DNA from: Gemmataceae bacterium
Lineage (GTDB): Bacteria; Planctomycetota; Planctomycetia; Gemmatales; Gemmataceae
Direction of reading: 5' to 3'
NCBI GenBank assembly: GCA_947490035.1
Contig: CANLGS010000140.1
Span: 1-8,108 of the forward strand
DNA: 8,108 nt
The notes beneath the pieces are model-generated. The model saw nothing but the letters and a program-made list of their open reading frames with translations, did not search any database and was not told the origin of the DNA. Made by a program: the position numbers and the translations under genes. Below, one piece after another: positions 1 to 6,651 of this stretch. How positions within the stretch are numbered: position 1 is the stretch's first letter; every line of letters begins with the position of its first letter.

Positions 1-21
1 AAGAACTCGGTTTCTTGGCTT

Positions 22-62
22 TAATCTGCGTTCTTCTGCGTCATCTGCGGCGGCCTTCTGCC
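22..62. repeat. Short TCTGCG-phrase repeat upstream of the first gene
   Basis: The hexamer TCTGCG occurs at 25-30, 35-40 and 44-49, with a degenerate TCTGCC at 57-62, giving a spacing of about 9-13 nt in otherwise T-rich DNA. Phrases of this kind are dispersed between genes in many planctomycete and other GC-rich genomes (recalled, not searched). No promoter could be picked out in the 82 bp before the first gene, so its promoter is either inside this tract or outside the window. Confidence 0.35.
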
Positions 63-82
63 TTCTTTTTTGGAGCTTCGCT

Positions 83-664
83 ATGGCTCGCGTTTCCATC
101 ATCGCGCTCGCAACGGCCGTGGCCGCGCTGCTCGCGGTCGCGCCCGGTGAGGTGCGCGCGCAGAAGTGGTACGAGAAGGCCGTGAAGAAGGTCGAAGGCC
201 GGTTCACGCCCGCCGAAGCGAAGCCCGGCCAGACGGTCACGTTCACGCTCACCGTCGAACTCAACGACGGCTACCACACCTACCCGCTGTTCCAGCCAGA
301 CAAGAAGGCCGAGAACATGGTGAACATGCTCAAGTTCCCGGCCGCGGACAAACTCATCTTCGTGGGCAAACCGGAAGACCCGAAGGACTTCGGCACGAAG
401 GAAGAGCCGGACCTCGGTATCAAGGAACTGCGGTACAACATCGGCACGGCAGTGTACACCCGCAAGGCGGTCGTGTCGCCGAAGGCGACGGCCGGCGAAA
501 CCACCGTGAAGACTACGCTCGGCCTGAGCGTGTGCGACAAGAACAACTGCTTCCCCGCGAAGAACGTCCCGGTCGAGGCCGCGTTCAAGGTGCTCGACGG
601 CCCCGCGGTGCCCGTGGAGAAAGCCTACGCCGACGAGGTGGCGAAGGCGCTCGGCGAGAAGTGA
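83..664 (+). CDS. Exported stand-alone DsbD N-terminal (alpha)-like domain protein
   Basis: The gene encodes 193 aa. Residues 1-26 form a signal peptide: MAR, then a hydrophobic run (IIALATAVAALLAVA), ending in VRA before Q27. The mature part (about 35-175) has the beta-sandwich pattern of the DsbD alpha domain: an early strand set with KPGQTVTFTLTVEL, a GYHTYP motif at 63-68, and near the end SVCDKNNCFP with Cys151 and Cys156. In E. coli DsbD the alpha domain passes electrons from the membrane domain to periplasmic thiol proteins through a paired cysteine motif near the same place. The membrane and thioredoxin domains of DsbD are absent and the gene ends cleanly at TGA. The start is supported by GGAG at 72-75, 7 nt before the ATG. 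A hairpin terminator follows 22 nt after the stop. The role is probably periplasmic thiol-disulfide or metal-related binding. The fold call is fairly secure; the biochemical role is inference. Confidence 0.8.
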   Translation: MARVSIIALATAVAALLAVAPGEVRAQKWYEKAVKKVEGRFTPAEAKPGQTVTFTLTVELNDGYHTYPLFQPDKKAENMVNMLKFPAADKLIFVGKPEDPKDFGTKEEPDLGIKELRYNIGTAVYTRKAVVSPKATAGETTVKTTLGLSVCDKNNCFPAKNVPVEAAFKVLDGPAVPVEKAYADEVAKALGEK

Positions 665-686
665 ACCGGAGTTCGTGACTGAAGAT

Positions 687-724
687 GAACACGGGCGGAG
701 CGCAAGGGCGCTCCGCCCGTGTTC
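687..724 (+). terminator. Perfect 17-bp stem hairpin terminator
   Basis: Left arm 687-703 and right arm 708-724 are perfectly complementary (17 bp, very GC-rich, core GGGCGGAGCGC), with the 4-nt loop AAGG at 704-707. It lies 22 nt after the TGA of the DsbD-alpha-like gene. The T tract behind it is poor (GTTTCG), so it is not a textbook rho-independent terminator, but the stem is strong enough to stop or stabilise the transcript end. It would work on either strand. Confidence 0.8.
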
Positions 725-988
725 GTTTCGTGCGGCTACTTGACGATTAGTGGACGCGTGGATACTATCAGTTCGACGCCTGCGGCTGAGGGGCTGTGGG
801 CGTCCGCGAGCGTTCCGCGCGGTCGCGCGGCTACCGGAGACGGACGGCGGCCGTGCAACCGCGTGCCGAGACGCCCGGCGCGCGCGGAGCAACGCGCACG
901 CCTTGCCCATCTTCACGCCGCGGTTCGCCAACTCCCCCGAACTGCGTGAACCGGTGCAACCAGCGCCGCCGATTCTCCCGGCATCACC
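725..988. other. Intergenic region before the TPR lipoprotein gene
   Basis: This stretch sits between the terminator and the ribosome binding site of the gene at 1001. Apart from the promoter candidate at 740-768 nothing convincing is seen. Open frames crossing it in several phases have arginine/proline-rich translations typical of non-coding GC-rich DNA, and none has a matching Shine-Dalgarno and start. If the promoter is used, the mRNA has a leader of roughly 225 nt, long enough to hold a regulatory structure, but no known riboswitch or small RNA was recognised. Confidence 0.5.
740..768 (+). promoter_or_regulatory. Sigma-70-like promoter candidate for the TPR lipoprotein gene
   Basis: TTGACG at 740-745 (5 of 6 to the -35 consensus) is followed after 17 nt by TACTAT at 763-768 (4 of 6 to TATAAT). 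It lies just after the terminator of the preceding gene and in a locally AT-richer patch, where a promoter for the gene at 1001 is expected. The -10 neighbourhood GATACTATCA closely resembles GACACTATCA upstream of the gene at 4184, which suggests a shared housekeeping promoter style. Confidence 0.55.
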
Positions 989-1000
989 GGAGGGTCGGCG

Positions 1001-1768
1001 ATGCGGGTTGCGTTGTTATTGGGTCTCGCGTTCGCCGCTGGCGGGTGCGAATCGGTGCGCCCGGCCGCGCCGCCCGCGCCGACTCAGCCGCCGCCGGTGA
1101 CCGCGCCGGTTCGCGTCGTGGGCAAGCCGGCGGCACCGAAGACGCCCGTCGAAGCGCTCCGTGCCTCCGCGACGCAACCGCCCGCCCCGGCCGAAGAGGA
1201 CGCGCTGGTACTCGTGGCGCAGTGCCTTGAACGCGACGACCACCTCGGCGCCGCGAGGCACCTCGAAGGCTACGTCCGCCAGCACGCGGACCAACCGATG
1301 TTCCGGCTGCAACTCGCGGAACTCTACGTTCGCGCCGACCGTAGTCCGGAAGCGAAGTGCCACTACGAACGGTTCGTGACGGACGCGCAGAGCGGTCCGG
1401 CCACGCTCCGGGTTCACCTCGTCACGGCGCACATCAAACTGCGCGACCTCGCCGTGCGCACCGGCGACCCGTTCGGCGAAGCGTTCCACCGCGGCGCCGG
1501 GTTGCTACTCCTGGTGAAGGAGCAGGACGGCGCGAAGGACCGCGACGCCGCGTTCTGCGAAGAGATGCTGTGCAAGGCGCTGCGCGCGCTGACGGAAGCG
1601 AAGGAGCAGAAGCCGGGCGACGCGCGCGTGCGGGTGTACTTGGTGGAAGTCCACGAGCGCGCCGGGAACCGCCACGCGGCCGGCGCCGAGCGCGCCGCGG
1701 CACGCGCGGACGTGGTGACCGGCGCGCTGACCGAAAGCGAACGCGCGGGGCTGTTGCTGCGGGAGTGA
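1001..1768 (+). CDS. Putative TPR-repeat lipoprotein
   Basis: The product is 255 aa. Residues 1-16 form a short lipoprotein-type signal (MRVALLLGLAFAAGGC) with Cys16 as the likely lipidated residue; the -3 position is Ala, so the lipobox is acceptable rather than ideal. Residues 20-65 are an Ala/Pro-rich linker. From about residue 66 on, alternating helices match tetratricopeptide pattern: one repeat near 67-97 (ALVLVAQCLERDDHLGAARHL), a second near 100-128 (FRLQLAELYVRADRSPEAKCHYERF), and more degenerate helices through about 185-235. TPR proteins of this kind are scaffolds, so no reaction is implied. The start is supported by GGAGGG at 989-994, 6 nt before the ATG. The gene is monocistronic here: it has its own promoter candidate and converges on hflK across a palindromic element 7 nt after its stop. 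The specific family is not recognised and the partner is unknown. Confidence 0.75.
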   Translation: MRVALLLGLAFAAGGCESVRPAAPPAPTQPPPVTAPVRVVGKPAAPKTPVEALRASATQPPAPAEEDALVLVAQCLERDDHLGAARHLEGYVRQHADQPMFRLQLAELYVRADRSPEAKCHYERFVTDAQSGPATLRVHLVTAHIKLRDLAVRTGDPFGEAFHRGAGLLLLVKEQDGAKDRDAAFCEEMLCKALRALTEAKEQKPGDARVRVYLVEVHERAGNRHAAGAERAAARADVVTGALTESERAGLLLRE

Positions 1769-1775
1769 GTTCTTG

Positions 1776-1897
1776 TTCTTGGTAGGTGCCGCTTGCCGAG
1801 CGGCACGGGATAGCCCGACTGGTGGCGCGTCGGGAGTGCCCGTTTCGCTCACTGTCGGGCTAACCTGTGCCGCTCGGCAAGCGGCACCGACCAAGAA
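1776..1897. repeat. Compound palindromic element A between convergent genes
   Basis: Left arm 1776-1819 and right arm 1854-1897 pair over 44 nt with 3 mismatches around a 34-nt loop. Each arm also folds on itself: GTGCCGC (1786-1792) with GCGGCAC (1800-1806) around TTGCCGA, and the mirror copy GTGCCGC (1867-1873) with GCGGCAC (1881-1887) around TCGGCAA. The loop carries another small hairpin, CGGG-AGTG-CCCG at 1831-1842. It begins 7 nt after the TPR gene stop and ends 1 nt before the hflK stop codon, so it can act as a two-way terminator. Two REP-like hairpins head to head resemble bacterial interspersed mosaic elements, or a small non-autonomous element. Copy number elsewhere in the genome is unknown. 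Confidence 0.85.
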
Positions 1898-1898
1898 G

Positions 1899-2834
1899 TC
1901 ACCGCTTCGGCAGCGGGATGAACTCGGTGATGTTCAGTTCGCCGTTCTGCAAGTGGTGGTCGAGCGCGCGCACCTTGCCGCCGCGCGTTTTCATGAGCAC
2001 CATCGTTTTGCGCATCTCGTCCCACCACAGGAACGCGAGCGCGTCCGGGTTGGTAGCGCGCACGTCGCGGTAGGCGGACAGTTGCGCCAGGAACTCCGTG
2101 GCGTCCGCGTCGGCCTGCCGGCGCTGCGTGTCGCGGTACTCGCTTGCCTCTTGCTCCAACCGGTACTTCAGCGCTTCGGCTTGTCGGCGGCGCTGGTCGC
2201 GCTCCTGCTGCGCCTGAAACTCCTTCGTGCGAACGGCGGTCTGCGCCTGCGTGACCGCCTCGAACGCGGCCCGCACTTCGTCCGGCGGCGCGATGAGTGC
2301 CACGCTCACGCGCTGCACGCGGATGCCGAGCCGCAGTTCGGGAAGGCGTTCGGTGAGGCGGTCCATGACCCACGCGGGCAGCGTGCCGGTGCCCGTGAGC
2401 AGCACCTGATCGACCGTGCGCCCGGCGACCCACTCGCCGGCCGCGGCTTCGGCCGCGCGCGACAGCGTCGCGTCCACGAGTTCGCGGTGAATCACGTAGT
2501 CGTCGAGATCCGCGTCGGCTTCGCCGATGGCGTAGTCGAGAACGATCTGCACGTTCACGAGGTTCTGATCGCCGGTGAGCAGTTGGCCGACGGGCGTGGT
2601 CATGTCGTTCGCGGTGTCGGCGTCGTAGCCGACGCGAAGTTGGCGCACGGTGCGCACCGGCACGCGGTCCACGCGGTCGATGCTCCACGGCAGCCCGACG
2701 CCAAGCCCCGGACCGGGGCGCGACACGACCGCGCCGAACCGGCGCACGACGGCCCGCTCTTCGGGCGCGACCTGATACACGCCGGTGAGGAGGTAGGTGA
2801 GGACACCGAGGAGAAGGAGGTAGCGAAGACGCAT
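1899..2834 (-). CDS. hflK: HflK-like SPFH/band-7 membrane protein
   Basis: The product is 311 aa. Residues 4-20 are a single N-terminal membrane anchor (RYLLLLGVLTYLLTGVY), followed by a band-7/SPFH domain: VAPEERAVVRRFG at 22-34, GPGLGVGLPW at 41-50 and LLTGDQNLVNVQIVLDYAI at 85-103. The last is the HflK signature rather than HflC. APPDEVRAAFEAV at 182-194 matches the E. coli HflK segment RPPEEVKAAFDDA. A charged coiled coil follows at about 200-250 and the C-terminus is a short hydrophilic tail. HflK pairs with HflC in a ring that encloses FtsH and modulates membrane-protein degradation. The Gly/Pro-rich cytoplasmic N-terminus of E. coli HflK (419 aa) is missing. The ATG at 2834 directly precedes the membrane anchor, but no Shine-Dalgarno is visible in the AT-rich leader. 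It is transcribed after hflC, 133 nt downstream, which is the reverse of the usual order. Confidence 0.85.
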   Translation of the reverse strand: MRLRYLLLLGVLTYLLTGVYQVAPEERAVVRRFGAVVSRPGPGLGVGLPWSIDRVDRVPVRTVRQLRVGYDADTANDMTTPVGQLLTGDQNLVNVQIVLDYAIGEADADLDDYVIHRELVDATLSRAAEAAAGEWVAGRTVDQVLLTGTGTLPAWVMDRLTERLPELRLGIRVQRVSVALIAPPDEVRAAFEAVTQAQTAVRTKEFQAQQERDQRRRQAEALKYRLEQEASEYRDTQRRQADADATEFLAQLSAYRDVRATNPDALAFLWWDEMRKTMVLMKTRGGKVRALDHHLQNGELNITEFIPLPKR

Positions 2835-2967
2835 AATAAGAAAGGTAAAAGGTAAAAAGTAAAAGGTAAAAACGGAAGACAGAGAGCCGTGGATGTTCGT
2901 TCACCGACTCACACTCGCTAACCGCGCCGCAGAGTGATAGCGTCAGGCATTTTACTTTTTACCTTTT
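2835..2967 (-). other. AT-rich hflC-hflK intercistronic gap with complementary tracts
   Basis: Both ends of this gap hold A/T-rich low-complexity DNA built from the unit GGTAAAA, in sharp contrast to the GC-rich genes. The 18-mer at 2847-2864 (AAAAGGTAAAAAGTAAAA) is the exact reverse complement of 2950-2967, 85 nt away. The second copy begins right at the hflC stop. In the hflC-hflK transcript the sequence after the hflC stop could therefore pair with the hflK leader. The middle (about 2875-2945) is ordinary GC-rich sequence with no feature recognised. No clear promoter for hflK was found. Similar A/T-rich phrases are common between genes in this group, so the pairing may be incidental. Confidence 0.55.
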
Positions 2968-3954
2968 TCATTTTTCCTTTCCGCCGAAGGCGGAGGGCGG
3001 TCCCTGGAGGATTCGCAACAGCGGGTGCTTGGTCGTCAGCAGCAGCACGTCGCGTGTGTCCGCGAGCATCGCCTGGAACGACCGCAGTTGTTCGAGGAAC
3101 AGGTAGAACTCGCGGTCCTGCGCGTAGGCCGCAGCACGAATGCGCGCGGCGTCGGCGTTCGCCTGCCCTTCGATGACGGTCTTCTGCGCCTTCGCGTCGG
3201 CCTCGACGATGCGGGCGGCGCGGTCGGCGTCGGTGGTGATGTTCGCGGCCAGTTTGCGGGCCTCGCTCTCGTACTCGGCCACCTTCTTCGCGCGCTCGCT
3301 GCGGATGCGCTCCGCGATGCTGCTCCGCACGGCTTCCGGGTAGCTGAACCGGCGAACGCGGATGTCGATGATCTGGATGCCGTACTCGTTGAGCGCCTTC
3401 GCGCGGATGTCGTCGGCCGGGTTCGCGGGTCCGCCCGCCAGGTTCTCGGTGCCGAGCAACCGGCGGCGGACGCGCTCGTTCCGCTCGTCGAGCAGTCGGG
3501 CGTCGTCGGTCACGCCGATCAGGTCTTCGATGGGCATCGCGGCGATGAGCGTCGCGAGCCGGTTGTTGACGATCGGGCCGAGGAGCTTCTTCGCCTGTTC
3601 GGGCGTGCGAACGGTCTTCACGAACCGGTCCGCGGCATCGGCGTCGGGAATCTTCCACGTCACGAAAGCGTCGACGGCGAGCGTCTTATCGACGGTCTTC
3701 GTGACCGGGTCGCGCGTGAGCGCTTCGACCGCCGGCAAGTCGAACGACTGCACGCGCCGGTCGATGCGCAGCACGGAATCGACGGGCCACGGCGCCTTGA
3801 CGTGCAGTCCGGCGTTGGTGCCGCCGTCGTGGACGGCGACGGGCGCGCCGAACCGCGTGACGTAGACGAACTCGGCCGCGTCCACGGTGTAGAGCGCGGA
3901 CCGCGCCCACAGCGCGGCGAGCAGAGCGAGGAGGAGCAGGAGGGAACGGCGCAT
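2968..3954 (-). CDS. hflC: HflC-like SPFH/band-7 membrane protein
   Basis: The product is 328 aa. Residues 3-20 are a membrane anchor (RSLLLLLALLAALWARSA). The band-7 domain follows: AAEFVYVTRFGAPV at 26-39, GLHVKAPWPVDSVLRIDRRV at 49-68 and KTLAVDAFVTWKI at 90-102. YGIQIIDIRVRRFSYPEAVR at 191-210 and ERIRSERAKKVAEYESE at 215-231 are characteristic of HflC, as is AYAQDREFYLFLEQLRSF at 276-293 near the C-terminus. With HflK it should form the membrane complex that regulates FtsH. The ATG at 3954 is chosen because it sits directly before the anchor with GGGA about 8 nt upstream. The frame stays open further upstream to 4194, but that would add 80 residues with no family similarity and overlap the divergent gene. 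The region around 145-185 (GVTDDARLLDERNERVRRRLLGTENLAGGPANPADD) is a typical variable loop. It is the first gene of the minus-strand pair. Confidence 0.9.
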   Translation of the reverse strand: MRRSLLLLLALLAALWARSALYTVDAAEFVYVTRFGAPVAVHDGGTNAGLHVKAPWPVDSVLRIDRRVQSFDLPAVEALTRDPVTKTVDKTLAVDAFVTWKIPDADAADRFVKTVRTPEQAKKLLGPIVNNRLATLIAAMPIEDLIGVTDDARLLDERNERVRRRLLGTENLAGGPANPADDIRAKALNEYGIQIIDIRVRRFSYPEAVRSSIAERIRSERAKKVAEYESEARKLAANITTDADRAARIVEADAKAQKTVIEGQANADAARIRAAAYAQDREFYLFLEQLRSFQAMLADTRDVLLLTTKHPLLRILQGPPSAFGGKEK

Positions 3955-4020
3955 CACAAAATCCCAGCCTTCCCTGTTAGCCGCAAGCCGAAGGTGACCG
4001 TTGTGCGTGTGACCCAGCAG

Positions 4021-4065
4021 CCGGGGCGTTGCCCTGAACTGAGGAATGTAGCCCGTTCGGGGCAC
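4021..4065. repeat. Two adjacent small hairpins, possible remnant of a dispersed repeat
   Basis: GGGC-GTT-GCCC at 4024-4034 is followed by GCCCG-TT-CGGGG at about 4051-4061, separated by CTGAACTGAGGAATGTA-type sequence. The phrase GGGCGTTGCCCT resembles intergenic repeats I recall from planctomycete and related genomes. It lies in the leader or promoter zone of hflC on the minus strand. Only the two hairpins are directly seen; the repeat identity is recalled and unverified. Confidence 0.3.
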
Positions 4066-4100
4066 AAAACCAAGACGCCCGCCGCGGCGTGTTCTCACGC

Positions 4101-4137
4101 TTGACTTCCACGACGCCCGCACGGACACTATCATAAT
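4101..4137 (+). promoter_or_regulatory. Promoter candidate for the DUF1592-DUF1552 operon
   Basis: TTGACT at 4101-4106 precedes GACACTATCATAAT at 4124-4137. A -10 could be GACACT (4124-4129, 17-nt spacer) or CACTAT (4126-4131, 19-nt spacer); CATAAT at 4132-4137 is a better hexamer but too far from this -35. GACACTATCA matches GATACTATCA at the 740-768 promoter candidate in 9 of 10 positions. It lies 47-83 nt before the ATG at 4184, the only AT-rich patch in this divergent region. Confidence 0.5.
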
Positions 4138-4183
4138 ACCCCCGCCCGACTCCGCTTTCGCTCCGTCCTTCACGGCACCACGC

Positions 4184-6505
4184 ATGACCTCCACCCTGCC
4201 GAAATTCGGTTTCGCACTCGTCGCGGTCGCGCTCGCGTCGTTCGTCTCCGCGCAGGAGAAGCAGGAGAAGAGCGGCGAGACGATCTACCGGCAGATGTGC
4301 GCGAAGTGCCACGGCGCGAAGGGCGAAGGCGCGAAGCAGTACCCGCAGCCGCTCATCGGGGACAAGTCGCTCGCGCAACTCGCGCACGTCATCGACCTCA
4401 CCATGCCCGACGGCTCACCGGACCTGCTCGACGCGGCCGAGTCGAAGCGCGTCGCCGCGTACATGTACGACGCGTTCTACTCGCCGAACGCGCAGGCGAA
4501 GTTGAACCCGCCGCGCGCGGAGTTGTCGCGGCTCACCGTGAAGCAGTACCGCAACAGCATCGCGGACGTGATCGGCAGTATGCGCTTCCCGCCGAAGCTC
4601 GACGACAAGCAAGGGCTGCGCGGCGAATACTTCAACGCGCGCAACCTCCAGCCGAACAAGAAGCAGATCGACCGCCTCGACGCGGAAGTGCGGTTCGACT
4701 TCGGCAAGGACGCGCCGAAGAGCGAAACCGAGCCGAAGGAGAAGTTCGACCCGAACACGTTCTGCATCCGGTGGGAAGGCTCGGTGTGGGCGCCCGAAAC
4801 CGGCGTGTACGAGTTCGTCGTGAAGACCGACCACGCGCTGCGGCTGTGGGTCAACGACAACAAGAAAGCCGCGATCGACGCGTGGGTGAAATCGGGCGAC
4901 GGCACCGAGTTCAAGACGAGCGTGTTCCTGCTCGCCGGCCGCGCATACCCGATCGAACTGGAGTTCTCGAAGGCCAAGCAGGGCGTGGACGACTCGAAGA
5001 AGAACCCGAACCCGCCGGTGAAGCCCGCGTTCGTCTCGCTCAACTGGAAGCGGCCGAATCGCGCTGTCGAGCCGATCGCGAGCCGCTTCCTCACGCCGCT
5101 GAAGTTCCCGGAAGTCGCCGTCATCGAGGCACCGTTCCCGCCGGACGACCGGAGTTTCGGCTGGGAACGCGGCACCACCGTCTCGAAAGAGTGGGAGGCC
5201 GCGACCACCGAAGGCGCGCTCGAAACCGCCGGGTACATCGTCGGGAAACTGCAAGACCTGACCGGCGTGCAACCCGGCGCGACGGATCGCGTCGCGAAGT
5301 ACAAGCAGTTCTGCAAGACGTTCGCGGAGCGTGCTTTCCGCCGACCGCTCAGCGCCGCGGAGCAATCGCTGTTCATCGACCGGCAGTTTGAAGCCGCCGG
5401 CGACGACGCGCAACTCGCGGTGAAGCGCGTCGTGCTGATCGTTCTGAAGTCGCCGCGCTTCCTCTACCCCGACGCGAACGGCGCATCGGAGCAGTACGCG
5501 ACCGCGTCCAAACTGGCGTTCGCACTGTGGGATTCACCGCCGGATAAGGAGTTGCTCGACGCGGCAGCGGCCAACAAACTCGGCACAAAGGAAGAAGTCG
5601 CGAAGCAAGCAGAAAGAATGCTGAACGACCCGCGCGCGAAGGCCAAGATGCGCGACTTCCTCCTGACGTGGCTGAAACTCGATCAGGCGAAGGAGCTGCC
5701 CAAGGACGCGAAGCGGTTCCCCGGTTTCGATGAGGCGCTCGCGGCCGATCTCCGCACCTCGCTGGAACTGTTCCTCGATGACGTGGTGTGGAGTCCGGCG
5801 TCCGACTTCCGGCAACTTTTCCTCGCGGACGAACTCTACCTTAACGGCCGGCTCGCGAAGTTCTACGGCAGCGATCTCCCGCCCGAATCTGCGTTCAAGA
5901 AGGTGAAGCTCGAAGCCGACAAGCGCGCCGGTGTGGTCACGCACCCTTACGTGATGTCGTCGCTGGCGTACACGGGCGAAACCTCGCCGATCCACCGCGG
6001 CGTGTTCGTCGGTCGCGGGCTGCTCGGCATCGGCATCAAGCCGCCGATGGAGGCGTTTACGCCGATCGCGCCGGACCTGCACCCGAACCTGACCACACGC
6101 GAGCGCGTGCTGCTGCAAACGAAGGCGACCGCGTGCGCAGGTTGCCACACGATCATGAACCCGCTCGGGTTCTCGCTGGAAAACTTCGACGCGGTCGGCC
6201 GATACCGTGAGAAGGAGAAGGACAAGCCCGTGGACGCGTCGGGCAGCTACGACACGCGAGCCGGCACCACCGCGAAGTTCACCGGCGCAAAGGAGCTGGC
6301 GAAGTTCCTGGCATCGAGTGACGAGACGCACTACGCGTTCGCGCAGCAAGCGTTCCACTACTTCGTGAAGCAACCCGTTCGCGCCTACGGGCTGACGAAG
6401 CCTGAAGAACTGCGGAAAACGTTTGCGGACAACGGGCTGAGTGTGCGAAAATTGGTCGCGGAGATCGCCGTGACTGGTGCTATGCCAACAAAGCCGCCGA
6501 AATAA
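4184..6505 (+). CDS. Secreted cytochrome c / PA14 / DUF1592-DUF1588-DUF1585 protein
   Basis: The product is 773 aa. Residues 1-24 are a signal peptide ending SAQ-type. A cytochrome c module follows, with CAKCH at 39-43 (heme) and Met74 in LTMPDG as probable axial ligand. LSRLTVKQYRNSIADVIG at 114-131 starts the DUF1587-type segment. A PA14-like beta domain spans about 145-290 (LRGEYFNARNL, IRWEGSVWAPETGVYEF, LRLWVND). DUF1595-type sequence lies at about 375-435 (FAERAFRRPLSAAE), DUF1592 at about 440-565, DUF1588 at about 595-690 with a second heme motif CAGCH at 651-655 and MNPLGFSLENFDAVGRYR at 658-675, and DUF1585 at about 695-765. These proteins are exported and widespread in Planctomycetes; redox chemistry with a bound glycan or other polymer is a common guess, not a demonstrated role. 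No good Shine-Dalgarno precedes the ATG. It is the first gene of an operon with the DUF1552 gene, 157 nt downstream. Confidence 0.92.
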   Translation: MTSTLPKFGFALVAVALASFVSAQEKQEKSGETIYRQMCAKCHGAKGEGAKQYPQPLIGDKSLAQLAHVIDLTMPDGSPDLLDAAESKRVAAYMYDAFYSPNAQAKLNPPRAELSRLTVKQYRNSIADVIGSMRFPPKLDDKQGLRGEYFNARNLQPNKKQIDRLDAEVRFDFGKDAPKSETEPKEKFDPNTFCIRWEGSVWAPETGVYEFVVKTDHALRLWVNDNKKAAIDAWVKSGDGTEFKTSVFLLAGRAYPIELEFSKAKQGVDDSKKNPNPPVKPAFVSLNWKRPNRAVEPIASRFLTPLKFPEVAVIEAPFPPDDRSFGWERGTTVSKEWEAATTEGALETAGYIVGKLQDLTGVQPGATDRVAKYKQFCKTFAERAFRRPLSAAEQSLFIDRQFEAAGDDAQLAVKRVVLIVLKSPRFLYPDANGASEQYATASKLAFALWDSPPDKELLDAAAANKLGTKEEVAKQAERMLNDPRAKAKMRDFLLTWLKLDQAKELPKDAKRFPGFDEALAADLRTSLELFLDDVVWSPASDFRQLFLADELYLNGRLAKFYGSDLPPESAFKKVKLEADKRAGVVTHPYVMSSLAYTGETSPIHRGVFVGRGLLGIGIKPPMEAFTPIAPDLHPNLTTRERVLLQTKATACAGCHTIMNPLGFSLENFDAVGRYREKEKDKPVDASGSYDTRAGTTAKFTGAKELAKFLASSDETHYAFAQQAFHYFVKQPVRAYGLTKPEELRKTFADNGLSVRKLVAEIAVTGAMPTKPPK

Positions 6506-6626
6506 TGTAGGGTGGGTCGAGCCGGCTTTGCGGCGAAGGCCCACCACGCACCGTTGAAGGCTCGCCTTTGCCCGCTTGCATGCAATGGTGGGCCTTCGCC
6601 GCAAAGCCGGCTCGACCCACCCTACA
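6506..6626. repeat. Compound palindromic element B: perfect 41-bp inverted repeat inside the operon
   Basis: Left arm 6506-6546 and right arm 6586-6626 are perfect reverse complements over 41 bp around a 39-nt loop. The ends read TGTAGGGTGGG and CCCACCCTACA. Each arm also folds alone: GGTGGG (6511-6516) with CCCACC (6540-6545), and GCCG (6521-6524) with CGGC (6531-6534). The element starts on the base after the TAA of the DUF1592 gene and ends 26 nt before the ribosome binding site of the DUF1552 gene. If its ends are taken as GTAGGG/CCCTAC (6507-6625) it is flanked by AAT on both sides (6504-6506, 6626-6628), compatible with a 3-bp target duplication. REP/BIME-like or MITE-like; no transposase gene is present. 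Confidence 0.9.
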
Positions 6627-6651
6627 ATACCCACCTACCCACCCTGCCTTC

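Noticed and set aside
41..931. Minus-strand open frame of 296 codons covering the first gene and its terminator
   Set aside because: It reads through a strong hairpin terminator, has an Arg-rich composition, and opposes a gene with a signal peptide and recognised domain.
1773..2855. Long plus-strand open frame of 360 codons opposite hflK
   Set aside because: It is the antisense shadow of hflK. The translation is rich in Arg/His/Val with no domain, and it starts inside palindrome A.
3955..4194. Upstream in-frame extension of hflC to an ATG at 4194, giving 408 residues
   Set aside because: The extra 80 residues show no SPFH similarity, would bury the membrane anchor, and overlap the start of the divergent DUF1592 gene. 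The ATG at 3954 sits directly before the anchor.
6506..6626. Insertion sequence with its own transposase
   Set aside because: The element is only about 120 bp and has no coding capacity. At most it is a non-autonomous or REP-like element.
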